Origin: Mesostigma viride
Taxonomy: Eukaryota; Streptophyta; Mesostigmatophyceae; Mesostigmatales; Mesostigmataceae
DNA: 64,000 nt
Assembly: GCA_009746045.1 (NCBI GenBank)
Contig: RPFO01000219.1
Span: forward strand, 789,501-853,500
Reading direction: 5' to 3'
In this document: positions 45,201 to 56,274 of the stretch, in pieces
Position numbering within the stretch: the first letter of the stretch is position 1
How the letters are laid out: every line of letters starts with the position of its first letter
The notes under the pieces: model-generated
Database searches by the model: none
Seen by the model: only the letters and a program-made list of their open reading frames with translations
What the model was told of the DNA's origin: nothing
Translations under genes and position numbers: made by a program

Positions 45201-47436
45201 GGGCAGTGCCATGGGTGGAGGTGCCGGGGCAGCATTACCAGGGAGTTGTAGTGGGAGAGCCCCCTTTGGAAGGGCTGCCCTGGCCGGCCAATTCTCATCC
45301 GCGCCCGGGCCACTCTCCAGCCCACCCTCGCACAAGGCAGGGGATGGCCACCTGGCCGGGAAAGCAGGGAATGTCCTTGCGAGCAGGGCCACAGCGGGTA
45401 AAGGAAGCGTAGGGAGCAAAGGACGCCTCCTGGGTCTTCAAACTGCTGCTAGCAATTCTACTGCTGGCGGTCATGCTGTTGGCCATCACGGTGTGGGCTG
45501 CCATGGTGTGGTCAGTCAGGGGGGAGCTGCCAGCAAAGCGGGCGGAGCACCATGTGTCGCTGGCCTGGGCTCCCCTGGGAAGCCCCCCCTGGGCAGACCC
45601 TCGCAGACCAGTTCCGCGGGCGCCAGCAGCCACGGGGGGCCTGCAATGACCCCCCCCCGGGGCGTACGGTACGCTAGCGGTATCGTACGCACACCCACCA
45701 AGGAAGAGGCGGCCAGGGCGGTCGCGGGTGGCGGCGGGGGGCCAGGGACCCTAGGTGCGGGCGGCCTGGCCTGTACTGGCGGTGCTGCCGTAGCGGGTGG
45801 CAGCATTGCTGCAGCCTCGACGGCGCTGCTGGATACCGCAACCTGCAACGGCAACGCGTTCATGTTCGGGTTCGACGTCTCCCCTGGGAAGGCGTTTGCG
45901 GTGGAGAGCCATAACGACCATGACTGCCGCACGCCGCCACCAAAGGGGGGGGCCATTCTGCCTGGGGGGTCGTCCCTGTTGACCACGTCGTTCATGGGTC
46001 TCACAGGGGGGGGGTCAATGGCAGCGGCGGGGGTTGGCGGGGGAGGGGGCTCGTCGATGCTTGGTTTCAGTGTCAGTTTCAGAGACGCATTCCCGGACCT
46101 CAGCCTGGGAGAGGGCATCAGCCTGGGGGGGGTGAGGGGTTTGGGGCTGGGGTTATTAACAGCCAGCATCCGCACAACGAGGCAGTTCTTGCTCAAAAGG
46201 AAAAGCAAGCACGACGAGATGTCGGCGAGTTGTCTCCGGGCGACCCGGGCCTGTTGTCGCCACTGTTGGGGCCGGATGCCTGCATCCAGGGCGCTACTAC
46301 GACGGGTGCAGGCGGGAACACCCCCAGGGCAGGCAGCAAGAGAGCTCGCACAGGCGATGACGAGGGGAAGGAGGAGCATGCTGGTGGCAAGGGCGACGCC
46401 CACACCAATGGTGACAGCAGGGGTGGCAAAGGTGACAGCAGGGGAGTTGATGCCGAGAACAAGGACAGCAGGAACACGCTGGCCGCCGTGTTTGGGAGCC
46501 TGGAGCCGAGCAACGACGGCTTCGGGTCGTCCGCCTGGGACGTGCTGCCAGGGACGCGCGACGGCTTTGGCGGGCGCAGCCGCAGTCGCAGCCTGGTACG
46601 TGTTTTTTCGTGCTTCATGTGCATAGGTGGTATATAAGTAGTTCTATATTGTAGTACTATATAGTAGTGTATATCTAATTCTGCATGTTTTGCGGTAATC
46701 CTTTTTGACACCGTTGCCCTCCAGTGGGGAACAGCGTTTCCGCACTATAATGGACAGTATTCCTATTCCGCTGTGCCGGGTGTCAGTGCTTAACAGGTAT
46801 GCTAAGACAGCATAGTAGCATCCTCATAAGAGTTGCCTGTCAACGATGTCCATTCTGTGATGGCGGTAAGAATTTCTTTACTATTCACGTTTACCCATCC
46901 CCCACCTCTCCCCCCCCCACACCTTCCCCATCATCATTGCGGATGAAGCGATACAAACGAGGACTTGAGATAGGAGGTACGAGGTAGTGGGTCGGAGGTA
47001 GGAGGTAAATAGGAGGTAGGAGACTGTAGCGAAATGCCTTCCTCTTAATTCAATCCCTGATATTCCCTTTGCCTGGTACCATTCCCATCAACACCACCCT
47101 GCCTTTCCGGTGCCGACTGCCCCCCTGCCCCCTGCCCTTTTGGTCCCTCTACCCTCCCTGCTTTTTCGAAAGGATCAAGAGCTTACAAATAGGGAACCTG
47201 ACGCAATAAGCTGGAAGATCCTAAACAAGTCCTGTAACATGGTAAGATCCACTCATCGGCCTCACCCCCCCATGCTTTTCTAACTTACCTCCACGCTCTT
47301 CCCTGCGCTTCCCCTTCCCCATATGGCTTCACGTACCCCTTTCCTCCCTCCCCTTCCCCCCCACCCCTCCTCCGCTCCCACCCCCCATCCCCGCCACCAC
47401 CACACACTCCAACACACACACACACACACACACACG

Positions 47437-47491
<55 letters not shown>

Positions 47492-47492
47492 G

Positions 47493-47535
<43 letters not shown>

Positions 47536-50500
47536 CCCTGCAGTTTTCCCCGGGCAACTCGCGAGGCTTCTCGCTCCCTGTTGCGGGTAGCCCCCAGCCG
47601 CTGCGCCAGAGCCACCGCAAGAAGTCGCTCTTCCACTCGGACGCGGCCACCGTGGGGTCTGCGCTCGGTGAGGCTGCCGCGGCCACGAGCCCGAGCCCCA
47701 GCCAGGTCATGAGATCCACACCCACAAGAACTAGCAATGGCAACGCAGCCGCCAGCAATAGCAACAACAGCGCAATCGCACAGAGGGATGGCTCATTCCA
47801 AGCGTTCAGTCCCAGGAGGGACGTAGGAGGACGCGAGAGGATCAGTGATCATGCCAATGCCCAAGGGCAAGGGCAAGGGCAAGGGCAAGGGCAAGGGCAA
47901 GGGCAAGGGCAAGGGCAAGGGCAAGGGCAAGGGCAAGGGCAAGGGCAAGGGCAACTTGTCAAGCGGTCTGTGCGCACAGGTGGCAGCGTCATGACCAGCC
48001 CCCTGGGCTCACCCGTGAGGACACCCAGGGGTGCGCGGCCGGGCCTGGGGGCCACGTACTCAGAATTCTTCGCGCCCGCGCCACGCCGAAGCCCGGGCCA
48101 CGCGGTTGGTTCGCGCCGCAGCGCTGACGCGGGCACAGGATTTTCTGGCGCCAACGGTGGTGCTGACACAGTGGCGATGGCCCGTGATGATAGAACCACT
48201 GGGGGCGATGCGGGCGCTGGCTCCCACAAGCGGAAGAAAGTGGATGTTGAGACTTTGCGCAAGGGGGGTCAGAATTTGTCGGCAGATCCGGAAGATGGGG
48301 GAAGCCCCTTGCACGGCCCTGGTGCAGGGCATGGGTCCCTGACGCCGCCCCCTGCGAGCGCGAGCCCCGTGGCCCCTCGGTTGGCGCGCAAGAACAAGAA
48401 GAGCCGCACGGGCGGGGCGGCCGACGTGCGCGCTTGTGGCGATGGTGGCGCAGAGAGCAGGGATTCTGCTGGCGTTGCTAGATGGGGTGGGGAGGGCGAG
48501 GAAGGTGGAGAGGACGAGGGTGATGACGATGACGAGGGCAATGTGCGTGCCACGGCGCTGTCGCTGTGCGACGCGCTGCTGACACCCATCGGGGGCCTCC
48601 CGCCCCCTGACCTGCTCAACCTGAGCGCCAACTCGCTGCTTAAGCTGCTGGGGGACCACTCGGGCCTCTCCCTGGGCTCCTTGGGCGGCAGCCCCACGCC
48701 GAGCCCGGCCAAGGGGGGGGGGCTCTCGATGGGAGGCCCCCGAGTGGCGGGCGAGGATATGGGGGTTGGCCAGGGGGGAAGGGCCGTTGCGGCAGGGAAG
48801 CCGGCTGGCCACTGGGAGGGGGTGCTCCCTGGGGCGAGGGCAAACGCGGTGGATGAGGGGCGGGGCAAGGAAAAGAAGAGGGAGGGCGGCGCAGGGATAT
48901 CGAGGCCAGGAAAGCCGGTGGGTGGGTCGGGCGGGCCCGCGGTGACGTCGTCAGTGGTAGCAGAGAGAGCGACCGCCACTCTGTCGACGTCTCTGGGCAG
49001 TGCTGGCGGGGGCAAGGGTGGGGATTATGGCCGTGCGGCATCCTCCTCCCAGGGTGGCCCAGCGTCTAGCTCGGCCTACAGCGGCCGGGGGGGCGGCAAG
49101 TCCAAGGGGGCATCCCCTGTGAGCTCTGTCTCGGAGGCACTGGCGGCCGCAACGGGGCGCCCCCACCGCTGGTCCAGTGATGATGGTCATCATCAGCTGA
49201 ATGCGGGCAAGGATGGGCTGAACGCTGGCAAGGATGGGCCGAATGCTGCGCGGGCGGGTGTGGCTAAGGGGAGTCGTGGGTACGAGATCTCGTGGGGCGA
49301 TACCCGGTCACCTGTCAAGAAACCGGCAACACCAAAGAAAACTAAGGCCAAGATGCCCCGTTTGCCCGGACAGGCGACGCCGGTACGTATCTGATCCTCT
49401 TTGCTATTCGCCGCACCACTAGCTTTGTTCCTGTTTCATCCTCGATCCAACCTCTTTGCTATTCGTCGTACCACTAGCTTTGTTCCTGTTTCATCCTCGA
49501 TCCAACCTCTTTGCTATTCGTCGTACCACTAGCTTTGTTCCTGTGTCATCCTCCATCCAACCTCTTTGCTATTCGTCGTACCACTAGCTTTGCTCCTGTT
49601 TCATCCTCGATCCAACCTCTTTGCTATTCGCCGCACCACTAGCTTTGTTCCTGTGTCATCCTCCATCCAACCTCTTTGCTATTCGTCGTACCACTAGCTT
49701 TGCTCCTGTTTCATCCTCGATCCAACCTCTTTGCTATTCGTCGTACCACTAGCTTTGTTCCTGTTTCATCCTCGATCCAACCTCTTTGCTATTCGTCGTA
49801 CCACTAGCTTTGTTCCTGTTTCATCCTCGATCCAACCTCTTTGCTATTCGTCGTACCACTAGCTTTGCTCCTGTTTCATCCTCGATCCAACCTCTTTGCT
49901 ATTCGTCGTACCACTAGCTTTGTTCCTGTTTCATCCTCGATCCAACCTCTTTGCTATTCGCCGCACCACTAGCTTTGTTCCTGTGTCATCCTCCATCCAA
50001 CCTCTTTGCTATTCGCCGCACCACTAGCTTTGTTCCTGTGTCATCCTCCATCCAACCTCTTTGCTATTCGCCGCACCACTAGCTTTGTTCCTGTGTCATC
50101 CTCCATCCAACCTCTTTGCTATTCGCCGCACCACTAGCTTTGTTCCTGTGTCATCCTCCATCCAACCTCTTTGCTATTCGCCGCACCACTAGCTTTGTTC
50201 CTGTGTCATCCTCCATCCAACCTCTTTGCTATTCGCCGCACCACTAGCTTTGTTCCTGTGTCATCCTCCATCCAACCTCTTTGCTATTCGCCGCACCACT
50301 AGCTTTGTTCCTGTGTCATCCTCCATCCAACCTCTTTGCTATTCGTCGTACCACTAGCTTTGTTCCTGTTTCATCCTCGATCCAACGGCCCATACTCCAC
50401 CCCTACAACTTTTTAACTTTTTGGCAGGTCCCTTCAGTCCTTCATTGGAACGATGTTCTAATGGTGATGTCGGTGCGCACGTATCCTCTTTGCCACCCGT

Positions 50501-51423
50501 ACATAGATCTATCATTAGTTACGTTACTGTATTCTTGGAGCTGTCTCTGTTGGCGACGCCGGTCTGCCTCTATTCTCTTTGCCACCCGTACATAGATCTA
50601 TCATTAGTTACGTTACTGTATTCTTGGAGCTGTCTCTGTTGGCGACGCCGGTCTGTCTCTATTCTCTTTGCCACCCGTACATAGATCTATCATTAGTTAC
50701 GTTACTGTATTCTTGGAGCTGTCTCTGTTGGCGACGCCGGTCTGTCTCTATTCTCTTTGCCACCCGTACATAGATCTATCATTAGTTACGTTACTGTATT
50801 CTTGGAGCTGTCTCTGTTGGCGACGCCGGTCTGTCTCTATTCTGTTTGTCGTCCCAAATTCGTGTCGCTAGCGTATTCTGGGTGCTGTGTATTCTACGTG
50901 CTGGGAACTGCTATGTAGTGGGCTGAGCCCATCTACTCACCTGTCTTGTCAGTATGATACCCACCGCCTACTAACCCTCTTTAGAAGAGATTCCTGCCTC
51001 CTGTTGCTTTGGGTGCCTTTGGGCGCGTTCCCCTAACAGGATGAGCTTGTGATCACCAAGAAACAGAAGCTGGCATCCCCTCCCAAGTCCCAGCCCAACG
51101 CGACCAACCGCAGTGCTGCCCAGCCGAACACATCCAATCAGAACCCCGGGCATCAGCCAGGGGCCAAGTCGTCGCCACCAGGCAGTGCTAGGCCAAGCCC
51201 TGGGAATCCAGGCGCGGGTTGCAGCGCGGTTCGAAAGCCAAGCCACAGCGGATGCAGTAATGAGAGCGGCTCCACTTTATCCAGTGCGCAAAAGGCAGGC
51301 AGTGCCGCGGCCTCTGCAGCCATGAGGCAGAAGTCGGCCGACATTGCAGCCGCGAACAAGGCGGTGGCGATGGCGCTCGCGGGTGGGTCCGGGCCCCGCG
51401 TCGCCTCGTTTCTGAGGACGTGA
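39226..51423 (+). CDS. Giant low-complexity nuclear protein with CRAMPED/TKI1-like domain
   Basis: Exons 39226-46595, 47544-49382 and 51040-51423, all phase 0 with GTACGT donors and CAG acceptors; roughly 3,190 aa. The only ordered part (about 41.16-41.60 kb) reads [45 protein letters not shown], then after an Ala/Gly insert [19 protein letters not shown]. This matches the conserved middle domain of plant TSL-kinase-interacting protein 1 and animal Cramped, chromatin-linked regulators. No N-terminal SANT domain is visible. Basic patches ([36 protein letters not shown]) suggest nuclear import. A His-rich stretch and 10-residue [10 protein letters not shown] repeats are present. One frame change is needed at the G8 run 46125-46132. 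Exon 1 may begin instead after the (CCTTCC)n tract. Confidence 0.6.
39237..39565 (+). repeat. (CCTTCC)n array at the start of the giant gene
   Basis: About 330 bp of ccttcc units with a few 5-bp slips. It contains no stop in any plus frame and therefore yields Pro/Leu, Pro/Phe and Pro/Ser shadow ORFs. It may encode a Pro-rich N-terminus, or serve as the polypyrimidine tract of a 5' intron ending at the acacacag acceptor near 39617. Confidence 0.9.
40194..40283 (+). repeat. In-frame 30-bp coding repeat, three copies
   Basis: Three units of cacccagacgtgggccaccc-type sequence encode HPDVG(H/Y)PG(V/G)E. They lie in exon 1 of the giant gene and keep the frame. Confidence 0.8.
40921..41085 (+). 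repeat. His-rich coding repeats
   Basis: Three imperfect units of the type (N)[11 protein letters not shown] are built from catcaccat plus aataagcagcagtgg. They give a His/Gln cluster just before the CRAMPED-like domain. Confidence 0.8.
46596..47543 (+). other. Intron 1 of the giant gene, with a (CA)n array
   Basis: Starts GTACGTGTTTTTT and ends cacacctccctgcag. It includes a (CA)n-rich array of about 120 bp (47412-47533) directly before the acceptor, which could influence splicing. Confidence 0.75.
47864..47954 (+). repeat. (GGGCAA)n coding repeat
   Basis: About fifteen gggcaa units in exon 2 encode (GQ)n. The period is a multiple of 3, so the frame is preserved. Confidence 0.9.
49396..50385 (+). 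repeat. 55-bp minisatellite, 18 copies, in intron 2
   Basis: Exactly 18 units of 55 bp start 13 bp after the exon-2 donor. Two main variants occur: gtcgta with tttcatcctcga, and gccgca with gtcatcctcca. Units 11-17 are a block of seven identical copies of the second type. Confidence 0.95.
50486..50841 (+). repeat. 89-bp minisatellite, 4 copies, in intron 2
   Basis: Four near-identical 89-bp units start ctctttgccacccgtacata. Each contains ggcgacgccggtctg, which resembles the exon-2/intron-2 junction ggcgacgccg|gtacg. Confidence 0.9.
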
Positions 51424-51662
51424 GAAGACTGGCATGTGTAGGTACAGCATGTGTACAGTGTAGAGAATCCTAATATAGGTAGAAGTTATAGGAAATAGCT
51501 AGGATCACTGGACAGGGACTTTGGTCTCAGCAACGACACCTTCAAACTGAGGTGGGTTGCTATTATTTATTTCGAATAGCGAGTCTGGCTCATGAATATA
51601 TGCTAAATCTCGTTGTCTATTGATTATGAGAAAATTACAGCATGCGCTCTACATACTGAATA

Positions 51663-51935
51663 TAAGTAAGTAAGTTCTTGCGTGTCATGCGCAAAGGCAT
51701 GCCACGGAGTACTATGCTAATCTCATTAGAAAAATAATTTCACAAAAGTTTAAACAAATATCGTCTGCATCATCCCCCAACCGTTAAGCACTATACTGAA
51801 TATAGTAAGTAAGTAAATAAGTATACTTGCGTGTCATGCGCATGGGCATGCCAAGGAGTGCTCTACTAATCTCATTAGAAAAATAACTTACACGAAAGTT
51901 ACAAATATCGTCTGCATCATGCCCCAACCATGCAT
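51663..51935 (-). repeat. Two tandem copies of the (TTAC)-ended dispersed repeat
   Basis: 51663-51790 and 51793-51935 each match the reverse complement of 4661-4790 (catgcgcaaaggcatgcc, ctaatctcattagaaaaata, atatcgtctgcatcat). Here the terminal taag run has only about three or four units. The tandem arrangement follows the 3' end of the giant gene. Confidence 0.85.
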
Positions 51936-52698
51936 ATAGTCACTAGGGTACCTGGCACGCTCAGATCAGGTAGACACATCAGATAGACTATAGCTGGCAC
52001 CAAGCCCGCCCAGCCTGGGCGTTATGTCCACACCTGGCGTGCCCCAGGCCGCGCGCGGCAGGGCCGCCACCCATGGACTTTTCGTGATAGACTCGGCATG
52101 GACATGTGCTACCCTAGACGTGACGGGCTCACACCCGGGCAGCCTCCTGGTTTGTCTGTAATTAATATGGAGGCAGATGGTACGCAAGGATAGATGGCAA
52201 GTAATGATGAAGGAGAGCACCCCCATGTCTGTGGGGTCTCCACGTGTGACCGCGTATGCACATTCATAGCGATTCGGGCCGTGGTACGTGCCCACAACCC
52301 TGTAACTAGGACGTACCTAGATAGCTTACATCATCCATTCCATCCCATGTTCCCTTCCCACTGAGGATTTATGCTCGCGTGACGCAGTCACGTGTCTATT
52401 AATTCATTCATTCATTAATCTTCCACCCCATGTCAGGCCTCTTTTGGTTGGTATGATTAATTAATTAATGAATAGACACACTTTTGGTATGATACACCAT
52501 GGTATTAAGTGCGTGTGAACATGCATGCACTGAAGGCATGCCACGGAGTACCCGATGAGGTACTTTTCTACACCATGGTGGTGGCCGAGGTGCATCTTGT
52601 GCACCCAGCGTAGGTGGCAGTTACATTCCCCATTACATTCCCCCACCTGCAGGTTGTAGCTCAGAATGTAATAGAAACCACATGCCCCTTCTCAGGGA
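51936..52698. other. No gene; repeat-derived spacer
   Basis: Contains the caaggcatgccacggagtac word of the 51.7-kb repeat again near 52530. Around 52580-52700 there is a diverged copy of the 3' region of the ORF1-only family. Confidence 0.4.
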
Positions 52699-52712
52699 TA
52701 TGTTTTATATAT

Positions 52713-52957
52713 TATAAAAATATAATTACTTACAGCAGAGTGAAATCACTCAAACCAAAGCAAACGCCCAGCTATAAACCTATATACAGAGCCATGTCAA
52801 AGCTCTATACTACGATAAGACCAATGGAAACGCCTAACGGGATGAACCTAATAGCCCTGCTGCACCGCAAAATCAGCCCGCGTACGGCGGAGCATGATGT
52901 CAGCCATGGCCCGAGTCAGCGCCACCGACAAGCGCTGACGCCAATTTGACGTCCAGG
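52713..52957 (-). mobile_element. 5'-truncated RLE-type LINE, 245 bp, 14-bp TSD
   Basis: Flanked by tatgttttatatat (52699-52712 and 52958-52971). The insert matches the 3' end of the longer copy at 54588-55638 (gcagagtgaaatcactcaaa ... cagcgccaccgacaagcgctg). Confidence 0.8.
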
Positions 52958-53218
52958 TATGTTTTATATATGCTTCCCACATAGATATGTTCATAATTAA
53001 TCAACTATAATAGCTCGCACTGTTTCAACTTCATCATCCTGACTGATCATCCACTCTCTGCCATGAGCCACGAGCCACGAGCCACGAGGTAGCCATGGCT
53101 GACGGCGGAGCTCATAACTTTCACGTTTGAGCCCCAAATTCAGCTGTGAATATCACTATCGCTTCGTCTTTCTAAGACGCACATGCTGATATAATTTTCC
53201 AAATCTATTACGCAATAT

Positions 53219-54575
53219 ATGACGAGCAAACGCCTGTCGACGCAACGCAGTTTGGCGGATGCGCTCGCCCATGAAAATGCGGCAGCTGCGGCTGCAGCCT
53301 CGCCAGATCCGGAAGGCAGCGGTGACACTAGTCGCGCACTGGTGCTCGCCCCGAACCCTCCCAGGCTCAATGCCTCGCCATCGGCATCGCCTGACACTAA
53401 ACGCGCCCGCCCCGCCGACCAAACAGGAGGGTCTTCACGCCCCTCGGAACCGCGCTTTCGGCTCCAACCTTTCCAGGTCGATGATCACGACTGGACCAAC
53501 ATGTCCCCGGACCGTGCTATGCACTGCATCTAGTTCTATGGGGACTACGCCTCGCTTTACGACCTGTGCCTCCATCTCCACGCCACCGGCCGCCTCCTCT
53601 GCACTGACGGCAACCGCTGGCACAACGTCAGCATGGTTTTCGGCTCCCCACCACGCCCCCGTCTCCAGGCACGCCATCCTCAACTCCCTTCTCCAGCGCT
53701 CTGACGGCGAGATCTGGGCTCCATCCATCTCCGCCCCCACCCTCCGTTCCATCCTCATGGAAGCCTTTCAGCAGCACGTGACCCCCCTTGCTGCTGACGT
53801 CGCAGCAATGGGTGGTTCGCTGGCTGCTGAACTTCCTCACCTCACCGCCACCTCCACTGCCATTTCCGCCTCCACTGCCGACATCAAAGCCCAGCTCCTC
53901 GACCTCGACCAACGCCTTCAAGCCACCGCCAACGCCCTTGAGAGCTTGCATGACACCGCCGGCCTCACCGCCCAGGCGGTGAAGGACATCGCCGCCCAGC
54001 CGGCTCCTGCTGGCCCGGCCGGCGATCGGCTCCCTCCACCTGGGCGGACTTGCTTAAGCAGCACACCACCTCCACCACCTCCACCATCTCGGCACAACTC
54101 AAGCAACAAGCCCTCGACCTTCGCGAGGAAGCCGACATCGCCCGGCGCAGCCACAATGTCATGATTCGTCAAGCACTTCGACCAGCAGGCAGGTGAGACC
54201 TCCACGAGCCTTCTTGAGGCATTTAAGCGCGCCATTCTTGCCCCCACTGGTAACACTGGTAACACTGGTGAGATGGACATGTCGGCTGTCCGCCTCCCCC
54301 GCGCGCGGGGGAAGGCTGGCCCGGCACCCGTGCTCCTAACCTTCAAGTACATGGCGGACAAGCTGGCGTTCCTTAAATGCCGCAAGAAGCTCTCGGAGAC
54401 TCGCTTCACGCTGGAGGACGACTTGACCCTGGCCCAGCAACAGTGGCGACGCGAGCTATGGCCGACCTACCTTCAGCTCCGGAAGAGCGCAAGGGGGAAG
54501 CCGGTATACTGGAGGGGAGCGGTCATCCACGTTGACCACAAGCCCTGGCAGCCCCCTCCTGCCACCTCAGACTAG
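53219..54575 (+). pseudogene. L1-ORF1-like protein of copy D, frameshifted
   Basis: Begins MTSKRLSTQRSLADALAHEN. It shifts or stops near 53400-53530, continues in another frame through the coiled-coil part (ADIKAQLLDLDQRLQATANA), shifts again near 54040 and 54160, and ends with PRARGKAGPAPVLLTFKYMA, FTLEDDLTLAQQQWRRELWP and GKPVYWRGAVIHVDHKPW. It is about 50-60% similar to copy B by eye. At least three lesions make it inactive. Confidence 0.75.
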
Positions 54576-54587
54576 GAATATATATAT

Positions 54588-55638
54588 TAAAAATATAATT
54601 ACTTACAACAGAGTGAAATCACTCAAACCAAAGCAAACGCCCAGCTATAAACCTATATACAGAGCCATGTCAAAGCTCTATACTACGATAAGACCAATGG
54701 AAACGCCTAACGGGAGGAACCTAATAGCCCTGCTGCACCGCAAAATCAGCCCGCGTACGGCGGAGCATGATGTCAGCCATGGCCCGAGTCAGCGCCACCG
54801 ACAAGCGCTGACGCCAATATGACGTCCAGGTCCGCGCCGACCATGGGGCCCGCTGGCCCTCCAGGTCCAGCCGGTCCTCCCGGAGCCGGCAACACTCCTT
54901 GAAGAAGGCGGAGGTCAGGGGCCCCATGGCCCCAAACTCCTCCAGGACAAAGGGCACCACACGATGGTGCCCGACGTCGCCGTAGGCCAGGAGCTTGGCC
55001 CGCTCCGCCCGGTCCGCCGTGTAACCTGCCGTGAGGGAGGCCCCAGCCACGTGGCTAAGAGCCAAGGGCCGCGCCACCGAAACGTCAATAAGCAGATGCC
55101 GGCCACCCCCCTCAAAGTCCAGCACCACGATGTCAGGCCGGTGGTTGGGGGAATAGAAGGCAGCGCCATCCGCATCCTCGGACCGGATGTTCGCGTGGGG
55201 GAAAACCGACCGAATCATGGCGAGCACCACCGTCAGGAGGACAGTGTGCAAATACAAATACCAATTCTGATTCTGTTGGCCCCCCATGCAGGAAAGGTAG
55301 TGAGTCCCCGTGGGATCCAGCGGCTGCCCACAGCTACCACAAGGCCGCCCGGCCGGAACAAGAGGCTGCGGGGCAAATAGCTGGTGCCGGAGCGCCACCG
55401 AGTAGTGGCTGGGAGCCAAGGCGAATGGGGGGGCCATGGGAAGAGCACGAAGGTACGCCGAGCCCACACTCCGCAAGGAAAGCGAGAACAGCCACGCACG
55501 TCCCTGGGCATTGAGGTCCGCGAAAAGAGCAATCCAATCAGCCGTGTGCAGAATACCCGCGTAGGTTCTCTGGTGTTTATCGATGACGCGAGCAGGGAAT
55601 GCGGCGGGAGATTGAACGGAGGCGACCGAGGGAGTGAA
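54588..55638 (-). mobile_element. 5'-truncated RLE-type LINE, 1.05 kb
   Basis: It lies between ggaatatatatat at 54575-54587 and 55639-55651. A third copy of the same word at 55726-55738 closes a second, 74-bp insertion. The minus-strand 3' end is rich in A/T (GTAAGTAATTATATTTTTAA) next to the target. Confidence 0.8.
54721..55638 (-). CDS. LINE C-terminus with CCHC and restriction-like endonuclease
   Basis: The frame is open from the truncation point (55638) to the stop at 54721, about 305 residues. A helical lead-in (HTADWIALFADLNAQGRAWL) is followed by a zinc-knuckle-like CX2CX9HX3C (PCGSCGQPLDPTGTHYLSC, about 55.28-55.35 kb). About 55 residues on comes a PD-(12-14)-D core, HRPDIVVLDFEG then RHLLIDVSVARP (55.08-55.15 kb), as in restriction-like endonucleases (RLE) of R2-type and Dualen-type LINEs. 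The C-terminal part (HHRVVPFVLEEFGAMG; SYWRQRLSVALTRAMADIM) is shared with the copy at 57.9 kb. RLE would nick target DNA for reverse transcription. The RT itself is lost by truncation. Confidence 0.65.
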   Translation of the reverse strand, partial: FTPSVASVQSPAAFPARVIDKHQRTYAGILHTADWIALFADLNAQGRAWLFSLSLRSVGSAYLRALPMAPPFALAPSHYSVALRHQLFAPQPLVPAGRPCGSCGQPLDPTGTHYLSCMGGQQNQNWYLYLHTVLLTVVLAMIRSVFPHANIRSEDADGAAFYSPNHRPDIVVLDFEGGGRHLLIDVSVARPLALSHVAGASLTAGYTADRAERAKLLAYGDVGHHRVVPFVLEEFGAMGPLTSAFFKECCRLREDRLDLEGQRAPWSARTWTSYWRQRLSVALTRAMADIMLRRTRADFAVQQGY

Positions 55639-55651
55639 GGAATATATATAT

Positions 55652-55725
55652 TAAAAATATAATTACTTACAGCAGAGTGAAATCACTCAAACCAAAGCAA
55701 ACGCCCAGCTATAAACCTATATACA
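55652..55725 (-). mobile_element. 74-bp RLE-LINE 3'-end scar
   Basis: It lies between ggaatatatatat at 55639-55651 and 55726-55738. The 74 bp repeat the 3' end of the neighbouring insertion (taaaaatataattacttaca ... ctataaacctatataca). Confidence 0.8.
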
Positions 55726-56274
55726 GGAATATATATATACCAGTAGTGTAGATTAGTAAGGCTTAGCCTAGCATGTGGCCCACGCGCATGTGCGCCCACA
55801 ATGGCCCCCATGGATGTTGCCTTCAGAATTTAGCCAAGCCATGCCTATAATGGGACCCCCATGGATGTTGCATTAAGAATTTCGCCATGCTATGCCATGC
55901 AGAGAGATGCTCTCTGTCGAGAAGCCATGCCCTAGCTCTTGTATAGCCATGCTGATCTTCCCCCACATAACATACTCCCCCTTAGCTGGGCATAGTGTGA
56001 AGATTATGAGGGTGCAGGTGCCCTGGTGCACCTAGAGCAAGGGTCGCTTACATTCCCACCCTTGCAGGAAGTAGCCTAGGATGTATCTAAAGCCATATGC
56101 CCCTTCTCAGGGATATGTGCTACATTGACTCCCAACGGAGTGATGTTGATAATTAATTAATTAATTAATCCTGACTGACAAATTGAAAAAGTAAATGCAG
56201 GCACTGGCTTCAGCTGCCATGGTCCGGATCTTCGACCTGATTTCAGGCCTGAGCTGGGTGTCTTTTGATATACC

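Larger units (their letters stand above)
53062..56165 (+). mobile_element. ORF1-only element, copy D, hosting two LINE insertions
   Basis: The 5' end shares the triple gccacga unit and ggctgacggcggagctcata with copy B. ORF1 (53219-54575) is followed by two nested RLE-LINE insertions (54588-55638, 55652-55725). The family 3' region then resumes (agtagtgtagattag ... actcccaacggagtgatgtt) and ends in (ttaat)n at about 56165. Again no reverse transcriptase belongs to this element. Confidence 0.75.

Noticed and set aside
47280-47767. Cys/Val-rich ORFs on the minus strand
   Set aside because: They translate the (CA)n/(TG)n array in intron 1 of the giant gene.
49396-50841. CRISPR-like regular repeats
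   Set aside because: The 55-bp and 89-bp units abut each other with no spacers, lie in a eukaryotic intron and have no cas genes nearby. They are minisatellites.
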